From: a bacterium
GTDB taxonomy: Bacteria > Elusimicrobiota > Elusimicrobia > UBA1565 > UBA9628
Direction: 5' to 3'
Assembly (NCBI GenBank): GCA_021799485.1
Contig: JAJZAK010000003.1
Location: 1-64,000 of the forward strand
DNA length: 64,000 nucleotides
In this document: piece by piece, positions 15,713 through 23,193 of the stretch
How the letters are laid out: every line of letters begins with the position of its first letter
Position numbering within the stretch: the first letter of the stretch is position 1
Program-made: the position numbers and the translations under genes
The notes under the pieces: generated by a model
Databases searched by the model: none
Told to the model about the DNA's origin: nothing
What the model saw: the letters and a program-made list of their open reading frames with translations, nothing else

Positions 15713-16654
15713 TCAAGGCTGGAAGTTCAGGGAGGCGCCGAGTCCGACGAAATTCTGGTCCGGCTCCCCGATCTGGGTGTAGCGCTCGTAGTAGGCGCGG
15801 AAGCTCAGCATCATGAGGTTGACGTTGCAGCCGGCCGTGTAGGCGCCGGAGGGCCGCTCCTGGGCGGCCGCGCTTAGAAACGTCGTGTGAGCGTAGTCGA
15901 GGTAGGGCGTGACGTAGGGGATCATCCCCATCGAGAGCTTGAAGTTGGCCGAGAAGTCGGGGAAGCCTTGGATCTCCTGGTTGACGCCGGGGAGGATTTC
16001 GACGGCCAGGGGTTGGAGCCGCGGATCGGCGAGGTTGCCGCTATAGACGGACTTCGTGAGATCGACGCTGAGCAGGTTGTCGAAAAAGGCGGCCGCGGCG
16101 TCGGCGCGGAAGTTCGTCTGGCCGATGGGCTCGCTTCCGGTCGATTGGGGGCCGAAGCCGCTGACGTCCGCGCTGTGGTCCCAGTAGGAGGCGCCCGCGC
16201 CGACGAGGAACCCCGAGAGTCCGGCGGGAGGGGGCGTCCAGCCCCAGGGCTGCCAGGAGGCGCTGGCGTCGTGGAACTGCTGGAGGCGCCGGACCTTCCC
16301 GGAGCCGGGGGAGAAGCCCAGGACTCCATGGATGCCGAAAAAGCGGTTGCTGTAGTGGTCCCCGTCGCTTTGCGGGGTCGCTCCGCCATGGATGCTGAGG
16401 CCGAAATTCGCCGTGTCGTAGGCCGCGCGGATGGCGTAGGTTTTGTATCCGACGTCGCCGGTCAGGTCGGAGTGATAGTCGTAGTAGCTGGGCGTCACGT
16501 GGAAGGCGCCGCCGAAGTCCACGGAGGCGTCGGTGCCTTCGTAGGAATGGCTTCCCATCGTTTGGCTGATGTCGGGGTTGATGTAGAAGGCGCGCGCCGG
16601 GGCGGCCTCCAAGATCATCGCGATGATGAGGACGGCGAAATATCGTGGCTTCAT
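15713..16654 (-). CDS. Predicted outer-membrane beta-barrel protein
   Basis: About 313 residues; no named family recognised. A signal peptide (MKPRYFAVLIIAMILEAAPARA, cleavage after ARA) precedes a mature part with alternating aromatic/polar strands (VTPSYYDYHSDLTGDVGYKT, YAIRAAYDTANFGLSIHGG), ending VGLGASLNFQP, which fits a porin-like barrel. The ATG at 16654 gives a normal signal peptide; 16663 and 16702 are longer alternatives. It is the first gene of the run leading to ugd and uxs and is divergent from the dehydrogenase at 16726, so it may help export or anchor a polysaccharide. Confidence 0.6.
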   Translation of the reverse strand: MKPRYFAVLIIAMILEAAPARAFYINPDISQTMGSHSYEGTDASVDFGGAFHVTPSYYDYHSDLTGDVGYKTYAIRAAYDTANFGLSIHGGATPQSDGDHYSNRFFGIHGVLGFSPGSGKVRRLQQFHDASASWQPWGWTPPPAGLSGFLVGAGASYWDHSADVSGFGPQSTGSEPIGQTNFRADAAAAFFDNLLSVDLTKSVYSGNLADPRLQPLAVEILPGVNQEIQGFPDFSANFKLSMGMIPYVTPYLDYAHTTFLSAAAQERPSGAYTAGCNVNLMMLSFRAYYERYTQIGEPDQNFVGLGASLNFQP

Positions 16655-16710
16655 AAAAAACATTTCTAAAGAATCATACATTATCGCAAGACGGTCGATC
16701 ACTCAAAAGG

Positions 16711-16716
16711 TATGAT
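16711..16716 (+). promoter_or_regulatory. -10 box of the wecC-like gene
   Basis: TATGAT lies nine bases before the ATG at 16726, so the leader should be only a few bases long, although an AGGA is squeezed in at 16717-16720. The -35 region is poor. The same 70-base gap must also drive the divergent barrel gene (a TATGAT-like box on the minus strand near 16674). Confidence 0.4.
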
Positions 16717-16725
16717 AGGAACTCC

Positions 16726-18021
16726 ATGGCGCTTCTCGAACGCATCGAGGGATCGAAGGCCGCGATCGGGATCGTGGGCCTGGGCTACGTGGGGCTTCCC
16801 CTCGCGGCGGCCTTCGCCGAGAGGGGTTTCTCCGTGACGGCCTTCGAGTCGGATGCCGCGCGCGCCGCGGCGCTGCGGGCGGGGAGGTCCTATGTACCCG
16901 ACGTTTCCTCGGAACGATTGAAGCCGCTCGTGAGGGCCGGCGTCTTGCGCGTCGCGAAGGGGCCGGCCGATTTCGCCGCGCAGGATGTCGTCGTCTTCTG
17001 CGTCCAGACGCCTTGGCGCAAGACCCAGGAGCCGGACATGGGCCCTCTCGTGTCGGCGGCGACCGCGGCGGCGCGCCATCTCAAGCGCGGCTCGCTCGTG
17101 ATCGTCGAGAGCACGACATGGCCCGGAGCGACCGAGGAGATTTTAAGGCCCGTCCTGGAGGCGTCGGGCTTGAGGGCCGGAAGGGATTTCCATCTCGCCT
17201 TCTCCCCCGAGAGAATCGACCCGGGAAACCCCCGCTACGGGCTTGCGAACACCCCGAAGGTCGTGGGCGGCCTGGATGTCGCCGCGACGAAGCAGGCCGC
17301 CGCCCTTTACTCCAAGATCGTCGAACGCGTCGTCCCGGTGTCCTCCGCCCGGGCGGCGGAGCTCGTGAAGCTCCTTGAGAACTCCTTCCGCGCGGTCAAT
17401 ATCGCGCTCGTGAGCGAAATCGCCCGGATTTGCCGGGCGCTCCGGCTCGACGTCTGGGAGGTCATCGCGGCCGCCGCGACGAAGCCCTTCGGCTTCATGC
17501 CCTTCTACCCCGGCCCCGGCATCGGCGGCCACTGCATCCCGAAGGACCCCAAACTCCTCGCTTGGAAGATGAAGAGCCTCAATTTCGAGGCGCGCATGGT
17601 CGAGCTCGCCTCCGCGATCAACGCCGCGATGCCGCAGTACGCCGTGGAACGATTAACCGAAGCCTTGAACGACTCTCAAAAACCGCTTAAAGGAAGCCGC
17701 GTTTTGATCCTGGGCGTGGCGTACAAGCCCGGGGTTCCGGACACCCGGGAGTCCCCGGCGATCGACGTCATGACGCTTCTTTGGCGCGCGGGCGCCAAGG
17801 TTTTCTACCACGACCCCTTCGTGCCGGCGGTCGAGGCCGGAGGGCGCCGATTAAAGAGCGTCGGACTGACGGCCGCCGTCCTTTCCCGCGCGGACGCGGT
17901 CGCGATACTCACGGCGCACCCGGACGTCGACTATGAGCTCGTTTTCAAGCGCGCCAAGATTCTTTTCGACGCCCGCAACGCTCTCCCCAAGCGCAAGCGC
18001 CCGGGCCTCTACCGCCTGTGA
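16726..18021 (+). CDS. UDP-N-acetylhexosamine 6-dehydrogenase (WecC/WbpA type)
   Basis: A 431-residue nucleotide-sugar dehydrogenase making a UDP-HexNAc uronate. It has GIVGLGYVGLPLAAAFAERG (NAD site), VESTTWPGATEE, the subfamily motif FSPERIDPGNP, catalytic Cys270 in GIGGHCIPKDP and VLILGVAYKPGVPDTRESPA. The FSPERIDPGN and GGHCIPxDP words separate it from the UDP-glucose type encoded at 14358-15692. Whether the substrate is UDP-GlcNAc or UDP-ManNAc cannot be told. The histidine kinase gene follows after 25 bases. Confidence 0.88.
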   Translation: MALLERIEGSKAAIGIVGLGYVGLPLAAAFAERGFSVTAFESDAARAAALRAGRSYVPDVSSERLKPLVRAGVLRVAKGPADFAAQDVVVFCVQTPWRKTQEPDMGPLVSAATAAARHLKRGSLVIVESTTWPGATEEILRPVLEASGLRAGRDFHLAFSPERIDPGNPRYGLANTPKVVGGLDVAATKQAAALYSKIVERVVPVSSARAAELVKLLENSFRAVNIALVSEIARICRALRLDVWEVIAAAATKPFGFMPFYPGPGIGGHCIPKDPKLLAWKMKSLNFEARMVELASAINAAMPQYAVERLTEALNDSQKPLKGSRVLILGVAYKPGVPDTRESPAIDVMTLLWRAGAKVFYHDPFVPAVEAGGRRLKSVGLTAAVLSRADAVAILTAHPDVDYELVFKRAKILFDARNALPKRKRPGLYRL

Positions 18022-18046
18022 GCCTCGGCGGGAAGGGGCCGCGGCC

Positions 18047-19081
18047 ATGAGCGACATCCTGGATCGTATCCGCAAGGCCCGCCGGGAGCGGTCTCTTGAC
18101 GGCCTTCTTCAAGTATTGATCGAACGCGCGGTGCCGGAAACCGAGCGCGCGGAGGCCCTCGAGCAAGCCCGCGCCCTGGCCGCGGAGGGACGGCCCTCCG
18201 CCGTGAGTCAAGCGGCGGAGGGGGCGAGAGCCCTTCCGGCGGTTCTTCAGTCGATGGCCGAAGGCCTGATGGTGGTCGACGAGCAGGGGCATATCCTCCT
18301 TCTTGAGGCGCCGCCCGAGGCCGAGTCGGCCCAACCGGGATCGGCGCTGGCGGTCACCGCCGAGGGGGAAAGGGAACTCGCCCACCTTGAGCGCGATTTC
18401 GTCGCGCGCGTGACCCACGATCTGCGGGCCCCCCTGACCTCCATCCGCGCGGCGCTCGAGATTCTTGAGGGAGAGCGCAAGGAGTCCCTTACGGAGGCCG
18501 AGAAGCGCCTTTTGGACACGGCGCTCGGCAACGCGGATCGCCTCGCCTCCATGATCAATACGATCCTCGACTTCTCGAAGATCGCCGAGGGCCAGATGTC
18601 GGTCCATCCGGCCAAGGAAGACGCCGCCGCGATCGCCCTCGAGGCCCGCGACTGCCTGGCCCCCTGGGCGAGGAAAAAAAGGATCGAGATCGAGCTATCC
18701 GCGGCGCCGGGGATGCTCCCTGTCGCGGCCGACCGTCTGCGCGTCGTCCAGGTCCTCGTCAATCTCCTCTCCAACGCCATCAAGTTCACTCCCGTGGGCG
18801 GCAAGATATCGATGTCGGTCGGGCCGGATTTCCGAACGCCGGAGAAAGCCGCGGTCTTTTCGGTCTCCGACAACGGCCTTGGCATCCCCAAGGACAGCCT
18901 GGGGAAGCTTTTCGAGAAGTTCTCCCAGGCTCCGAGCCCGCACGCCGCCGCCGGCACGGGGCTCGGTCTTGCGATATCGAAGGCGCTTGTTCACCTGCAC
19001 CAGGGGCGCATCTGGGCGGAGAGCGAGGAGGGGCGGGGCGCGGCCTTTTTCTTCACGATTCCTTTCTGGACGGCTCCGTAA
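18047..19081 (+). CDS. Soluble sensor histidine kinase
   Basis: A 344-residue protein without membrane segments. Residues ~64-90 (LPAVLQSMAEGLMVVDEQGH) look like the start of a PAS domain that is mostly missing. The dimerisation/phosphoacceptor box VTHDLRAPLTSIR has His124; the ATPase domain has N-box NLLSNAIKF, G1 DNGLGIPKDS and G2 GTGLGLAISK. It should autophosphorylate and pass phosphate to an unlinked response regulator, since none is encoded nearby. ATG 18047 follows a GGAAGG; the longer frame runs back into the dehydrogenase gene. Confidence 0.88.
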   Translation: MSDILDRIRKARRERSLDGLLQVLIERAVPETERAEALEQARALAAEGRPSAVSQAAEGARALPAVLQSMAEGLMVVDEQGHILLLEAPPEAESAQPGSALAVTAEGERELAHLERDFVARVTHDLRAPLTSIRAALEILEGERKESLTEAEKRLLDTALGNADRLASMINTILDFSKIAEGQMSVHPAKEDAAAIALEARDCLAPWARKKRIEIELSAAPGMLPVAADRLRVVQVLVNLLSNAIKFTPVGGKISMSVGPDFRTPEKAAVFSVSDNGLGIPKDSLGKLFEKFSQAPSPHAAAGTGLGLAISKALVHLHQGRIWAESEEGRGAAFFFTIPFWTAP

Positions 19082-19088
19082 GGGCTCC

Positions 19089-19841
19089 CTAAAACTGGCG
19101 GGCGAGAACATAGGCGCCGACCGCCGCCGCCCCCGCCCTTCGGAGCGTCCGGGCGCATTCCTCCAGCGAAGCGGTCGAGGTCGCGACGTCGTCGATCAGG
19201 AGAAAGCGGCGGCCATGGATCGCGCTTGCCGGCAGCGCGGGCTCAAAGGCGTCCGACACGGCCGCCATCCTTTCCTCGCGGGTCAGGCTGACGAGAGGCA
19301 TCGTGCGCCGGGAGCGGCGCAGGGCATGGACGATCGGGAGGCCCGTCTCGCGGAAGAAGCCTCGCGCGAGAAGTTCCGCCTGGTTGTAGCCGCGCTCCCT
19401 CATGCGCCGCCAGTGGAGAGGCATGGGGACCGCCGCCTCGAAGTCCGAGAGTTCGGGGTAGCAGGAGAATCGTCCCCCCATGGCCGAGCCCAGTTCCAGG
19501 GCGGCGCGCTGATGCCCCAGGTATTTGAAGGCCCGGATCGCCGAAACGGCGGCGTCGCGGTAGGCGTAGAGGGCGACGATGGGACGGCAGTCGCGCTTCT
19601 TGCCTCGGCAGGGCGGGCATTCAGGACGGCTTCCGGAGAGAGGCGAGCCGCAGGCGAGGCAGAAGGGCCGGAGAATCAGCCGCGTCTTCCTATGGAGGCA
19701 GTCGCGGCAGAGCCCGCCGCGACTTTCTTCCTTGATGTCTTGCAGGCAATGGGCGCAGCTTTCCGGCCAGAGCCACCGGCCGAGGAGCTTGCCGAGCCTG
19801 TCGATCAAGGGGCCGCGCAATCTTGGCCATGCCGCCTTCAT
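19089..19841 (-). CDS. comF: ComF family phosphoribosyltransferase-like protein
   Basis: A 250-residue protein with the ComF layout. The N-terminal zinc-binding cysteines (CAHC, CRDC, FCLACG, CPPC) are followed by YAYRDAAVSAIRAFKY, then PMPLHWRRMRERGYNQAELLA and the PRPP-type loop FLLIDDVATSTASLEECART. Family members help process incoming single-stranded DNA in natural transformation, and many genomes keep comF for less clear roles. The start is put at 19841 (MKAAWPRL), after which family similarity begins. It converges on the histidine kinase with a 7-base gap. Confidence 0.88.
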   Translation of the reverse strand: MKAAWPRLRGPLIDRLGKLLGRWLWPESCAHCLQDIKEESRGGLCRDCLHRKTRLILRPFCLACGSPLSGSRPECPPCRGKKRDCRPIVALYAYRDAAVSAIRAFKYLGHQRAALELGSAMGGRFSCYPELSDFEAAVPMPLHWRRMRERGYNQAELLARGFFRETGLPIVHALRRSRRTMPLVSLTREERMAAVSDAFEPALPASAIHGRRFLLIDDVATSTASLEECARTLRRAGAAAVGAYVLARQF

Positions 19842-19929
19842 ACTTATATAACGGTTTGCCCCCCTAAAAAGTTCAAAAAATATACAATGATTATTAAGTA
19901 GCCGCATTACTTTAATTAAGGAGGAGAAC

Positions 19930-20160
19930 ATGGCCGACGAGAAAAAGGAAGAGGGCGCCCAGAATTGCCGCAAGTGCGGCGGATGCAAGTTTTTTGCCGG
20001 AATGCTTGTGGGGCTTCTTCTCGCGGGGACGGGGCTGGGGATTTACCTGGCCGGCACATGCGGCCACTGCCGCTCGGTCTCGATGATGAAGGCGGGCTGC
20101 CCCTTCAGCGGGCCGATGGGCCAGATGGCCCCGATGGGCCGCGCCCCGGCGGGGCGTTAA
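19930..20160 (+). CDS. Small Cys-rich membrane protein
   Basis: A 76-residue product with a perfect AAGGAGG ribosome site at 19918-19924. It has a polar head with NCRKCGGCKFF, one membrane helix (about 22-42, MLVGLLLAGTGLGIYLAGT), a second Cys motif CGHC, and a Gly/Pro/Met tail (GPMGQMAPMG). The CxxCxxC and CxxC clusters around the helix could bind metal or act in redox chemistry. No family recognised. Its last 56 bases overlap the end of the convergent Mur ligase gene. Confidence 0.7.
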   Translation: MADEKKEEGAQNCRKCGGCKFFAGMLVGLLLAGTGLGIYLAGTCGHCRSVSMMKAGCPFSGPMGQMAPMGRAPAGR

Positions 20161-21538
20161 GAGAGCCCTGTCTTTTCAGAGACTCTAAAACTTCCTGGGC
20201 GAAGCCCGGGAGCGAAGGGTCGCGCGCCCCCATCACGAGGATGAGGTCGCCCGCTTTCGACTCCTTGGCGAGTTCCCGGGGGAGCTCCTCGCGCGCGGGC
20301 GCGAATACCGCCCGGCGTCCGCGCGCCGCGATTTCCCGGACGAAATCCTCCGCCGAGATGTCCTTGGCGGTCGTCCCGCCGGCGTAATAAATCTCGGTCA
20401 TCCACAGACGGTCCCCGGGCCGAAGCCCCGTCGAGAGAGCCTCGATGAATTCCTTCCTCATGAACCGCGCGGGAAAATATCCGTGGAGCTGGAAGACGGC
20501 GAGCACGCGCTTGGCGCGCAGGCGGGCGGCCGCGAGAGCGGCGGCGACTTTCGCCGGGTTGTGGGCATAATCGTCGACCACCTCGACGCCCCCCGCGCGG
20601 CCGACGAGCTCGAATCGGCGGGCGATGCCCGCGAAATTCTTGAGAGCCTTCGCCGCCGCCTCCAGGGGGACGCCGCAGGCATGCGCGGCGGCCGTTGCCG
20701 CGAGCGCGTTCTCGGCATTGTGGAGCCCCGGCCATGAGATGGAAAAGGGGATGCCTCGAAGCTCGAAGCGGGAGCCCTCGGGGCCCAGGGAGAGATTCTC
20801 CGCCCGGATATCGCCCCGCTCGAAGCCGAAGGTTCGCGCGCCTCCGTGGAAGGCGCCGAGGCCCGGGGCGTCGGCCGCAAGAAACGTCTTGGAGCGCGAT
20901 TGAAACTCGTGGAACATCCGCTCGAGCTCCGGGATGTCCTTGTGATCCTTGGAGATGTTGAGGAGGACGCCGATTTCCGGCCGGTGGCGGACAATCGTCC
21001 CGTCGCTCTCGTCCGCCTCGACGACGAGCCGCAGCGACCGCCCTCGCCAGGCGTTTCCGATGAGCCCCCGCGCCTTGAGGGCGACGAGTTCCCCTCCCGT
21101 GATGATCGAGGGGTCGAGACCCGCTTCCTCCAGGATTTCAAAGAGCATGCCGGCGACGGTGGACTTGCCGCTTGTTCCGGCGATCGCGACCGAGCGGAAC
21201 GCCTCGACGTGGGCCGAGAGCTCGTCGGCCCTGTGGCGCACGGGAATGCCGAGCGCCTTGGCGCGAGCCAAGTCGGGGATCTTGTCCTCGACGGCTCCGG
21301 AGGCGACGACGTAGTCGGGCTTATTATTAATGAAAGCGCTCGCGTCCTGCGGAAAGACCCTAAGCCCCAGCGCCGCGAGCTTTTCGCGGACGGCGCGGCT
21401 CTGCCCGCGGTCGAAGCTCCGGTCCGAGCCGCAGGCGCGGCCGCCGCCCATCAGGTGGAACTGAGCGAGAGCGCTCATTCCGCTTCCCGCGACGCCGACA
21501 AAATGGATCAGGGGGATCGATTGGGGCATGGCTGGCAT
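20105..21538 (-). CDS. Mur ligase family protein (MurC-like)
   Basis: A 477-residue ATP-dependent ligase of the MurC/Mpl group, which join an amino acid or peptide to UDP-MurNAc. It has a Rossmann start IHFVGVAGSGMSALAQ, the P-loop GTSGKST (121-127, where MurC normally has GTHGKT), VVEADESDGT, SWPGLHNAENALAA and VVDDYAHNPAKVAAAL. It stands alone, outside any cell-wall cluster, so it may be a paralogue with another role. The C-terminal 17 residues are Gly/Pro/Ser-rich and encoded opposite the small Cys-rich gene. Start at 21538 or 21529. Confidence 0.82.
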   Translation of the reverse strand: MPAMPQSIPLIHFVGVAGSGMSALAQFHLMGGGRACGSDRSFDRGQSRAVREKLAALGLRVFPQDASAFINNKPDYVVASGAVEDKIPDLARAKALGIPVRHRADELSAHVEAFRSVAIAGTSGKSTVAGMLFEILEEAGLDPSIITGGELVALKARGLIGNAWRGRSLRLVVEADESDGTIVRHRPEIGVLLNISKDHKDIPELERMFHEFQSRSKTFLAADAPGLGAFHGGARTFGFERGDIRAENLSLGPEGSRFELRGIPFSISWPGLHNAENALAATAAAHACGVPLEAAAKALKNFAGIARRFELVGRAGGVEVVDDYAHNPAKVAAALAAARLRAKRVLAVFQLHGYFPARFMRKEFIEALSTGLRPGDRLWMTEIYYAGGTTAKDISAEDFVREIAARGRRAVFAPAREELPRELAKESKAGDLILVMGARDPSLPGFAQEVLESLKRQGSLNAPPGRGPSGPSGPSAR

Positions 21539-21670
21539 CGACCGAAGGCTCGCCGGCGCGGAGCGCGCGCCTTTCGGAGCTCCATGTTATCAAACTGGGA
21601 CCATCGGTCCACCCGACTTGGCCTATTGGGCTCTTGCCTCGCGTCCCGCCGGCCGGGTATTCTGTTGGCG

Positions 21671-22372
21671 GTGAAGAGACTCGATCCTCTCCCCGCCGCT
21701 CCCGCCTCCGTCGTCTTTCTCCTGGACGTGGACAACACGCTGCTCGACAACGACCGGGTCACGGAGGATCTCCGCGAGCATCTCACGCGCGACTTCGGGG
21801 CCACAAGGCAGAAGCGCTATTGGGCCATCTTCGAGAGGCTTCGGGGGGATTTGGGCTACGCGGACTATCTCGGCGCCCTTCAGGCCTACCGGGCGGAGAA
21901 TCCCCGCGATCCTCACATGCTGCGCATGTCCTCTTATCTTCTCGAATATCCCTTCGCCGAGCGCCTGTTCCCCGGAGCTCTGGACGTGATCCGGCGCCTG
22001 TCCCAACGGGGTCCGGCCGTCATTCTTTCCGACGGCGATGCCGTCTTCCAGCCCCGCAAAGTGGAGCGCTCGGGCCTCTATGACGCCGTCGAGGGGCGGG
22101 TCCTCATCTACATCCATAAAGAGCATGAGCTCGACGACGTCGAACGCAGGTTCCCGGCGCGGCGCTATGTGCTCGTCGACGACAAGCCGCGCATTTTATC
22201 GGCCGTCAAATCGTCGTGGGGATCGAGGTTGACGACGGTCTTCGTTCGTCAAGGGCATTACGCCAGGGGTCCCGGCCTCATTCCCGCCCATCCACCCCCG
22301 GACGTGGCGTTGGAACGCATCGGGGACCTGCTTCAAATCGACCCAGACGCCCTGGCCGGCGGCGACATTTGA
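21671..22372 (+). CDS. HAD-superfamily hydrolase
   Basis: A 233-residue haloacid dehalogenase-type phosphatase: motif I FLLDVDNTLLDN, motif II VILSDGDAVF, a conserved Lys in QPRKVE, and motif III YVLVDDKPRILSAVK. A helical cap lies between motifs I and II. The substrate is unknown. The GTG at 21671 gives a normal distance to motif I; an in-frame ATG at 21584, preceded by GGAG, would add 29 residues and is possible. The much longer open frame back to 20846 only reads the Mur ligase gene backwards. It lies just before the nuo promoter. Confidence 0.82.
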   Translation: MKRLDPLPAAPASVVFLLDVDNTLLDNDRVTEDLREHLTRDFGATRQKRYWAIFERLRGDLGYADYLGALQAYRAENPRDPHMLRMSSYLLEYPFAERLFPGALDVIRRLSQRGPAVILSDGDAVFQPRKVERSGLYDAVEGRVLIYIHKEHELDDVERRFPARRYVLVDDKPRILSAVKSSWGSRLTTVFVRQGHYARGPGLIPAHPPPDVALERIGDLLQIDPDALAGGDI

Positions 22373-22398
22373 ATCGTCGAACGCTAAAAACATAATAT
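22369..22398 (+). promoter_or_regulatory. Promoter of the nuo operon
   Basis: TTGAAT (22369-22374) and TAATAT (22393-22398) are 18 bases apart. The GTG start of nuoJ follows seven bases after the -10 box with no ribosome site, so the first gene is probably translated from a leaderless end. Confidence 0.5.
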
Positions 22399-22405
22399 TG
22401 AAAAC

Positions 22406-22900
22406 GTGCTGAGCGCTCCTCAGGCGGCCCTTGTTGTTGCCGGAGCCCTCGCCTGCTTCTTCGCGCTCAAGATGCTCTTCGAGCGCACCCTCTACGCGGC
22501 CGCGATTTGGTTTATGGCCGTGCTCATGCAAGGGGCGGCCTTCTTTTTCTTCTCCGGCGCGCCCCTGCTGGCCTTCCTTCAGATCATGATCTACGCGGGC
22601 GCCGTCATGTCCCTTGTCGTCATCACGATCATGGCGGCGCCGAGCGCCGCGGCGAAGCGCCTTGGCGACATGTCCCTCGGCAAGCCCCTGGCTTTCCTCG
22701 TCATCCTCATCCCCGCCGCGGAGCTGGCGCTCTTCATCGGGTCCGGAGGCTTTTCAAACGGCGCCCTGGGAGGGGCGCTGGCCGCGGAGAACTCCTTGGG
22801 CGCGGTTCTTTTCCAGCGCTACGCGGCCGCGACCGAGCTTGTGACGGCGCTTCTCTTCCTCGCCGGCCTCGGCGTTTTGCAGGCGGAGCCCAAGCAGTGA
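22406..22900 (+). CDS. nuoJ: NADH dehydrogenase subunit J
   Basis: A 164-residue membrane subunit of complex I. The conserved segment FLQIMIYAGAVMSLVVITIMA lies in the third helix, and about five helices are visible. It starts with GTG directly behind the promoter and is the first gene of the operon, an unusual position since J normally sits in the second half. NuoK overlaps its stop codon (GTGA). Confidence 0.93.
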   Translation: MLSAPQAALVVAGALACFFALKMLFERTLYAAAIWFMAVLMQGAAFFFFSGAPLLAFLQIMIYAGAVMSLVVITIMAAPSAAAKRLGDMSLGKPLAFLVILIPAAELALFIGSGGFSNGALGGALAAENSLGAVLFQRYAAATELVTALLFLAGLGVLQAEPKQ

Positions 22901-23193
22901 CCCTCTGGGTCTGGGGCGTCTCCCTCTTTCTCTTCTTCGTCGGGCTCGCGATCGTCGTCCTGCGCCGCCAGCTTTTGCTGATGCTGCTGGGCCTCGAGCT
23001 CATGATCGCGGGGACGAACATCGTTCTCGTCTTTTACGGAGGCCTGCGCGCCGACGCCGATATCCTGGGCGCGGCGCTCTTGATCCTGGCGGTCGCCGCC
23101 GGGGAGGCCGTGGTGGGTCTGGCGCTCATCCTGCGGGCCTATAATTTGGGCCTGGAGCCGGACGCCCCGGCCCTGAGGGAATTAAGGGGATGA
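22897..23193 (+). CDS. nuoK: NADH dehydrogenase subunit K
   Basis: A 98-residue, three-helix complex I subunit. The conserved second helix LLLMLLGLELMIAGTNIVLV carries the membrane Glu, and the third has AVAAGEAVVGLALIL with the second key Glu. The GTG start overlaps the nuoJ stop; a much longer open frame upstream lies inside nuoJ and is not coding. Confidence 0.93.
   Translation: MTLWVWGVSLFLFFVGLAIVVLRRQLLLMLLGLELMIAGTNIVLVFYGGLRADADILGAALLILAVAAGEAVVGLALILRAYNLGLEPDAPALRELRG

Noticed and set aside
20846-21670. N-terminal extension of the HAD hydrolase frame (~275 residues)
   Set aside because: Most of it is the Mur ligase gene read backwards, and the HAD domain starts only after 21671.
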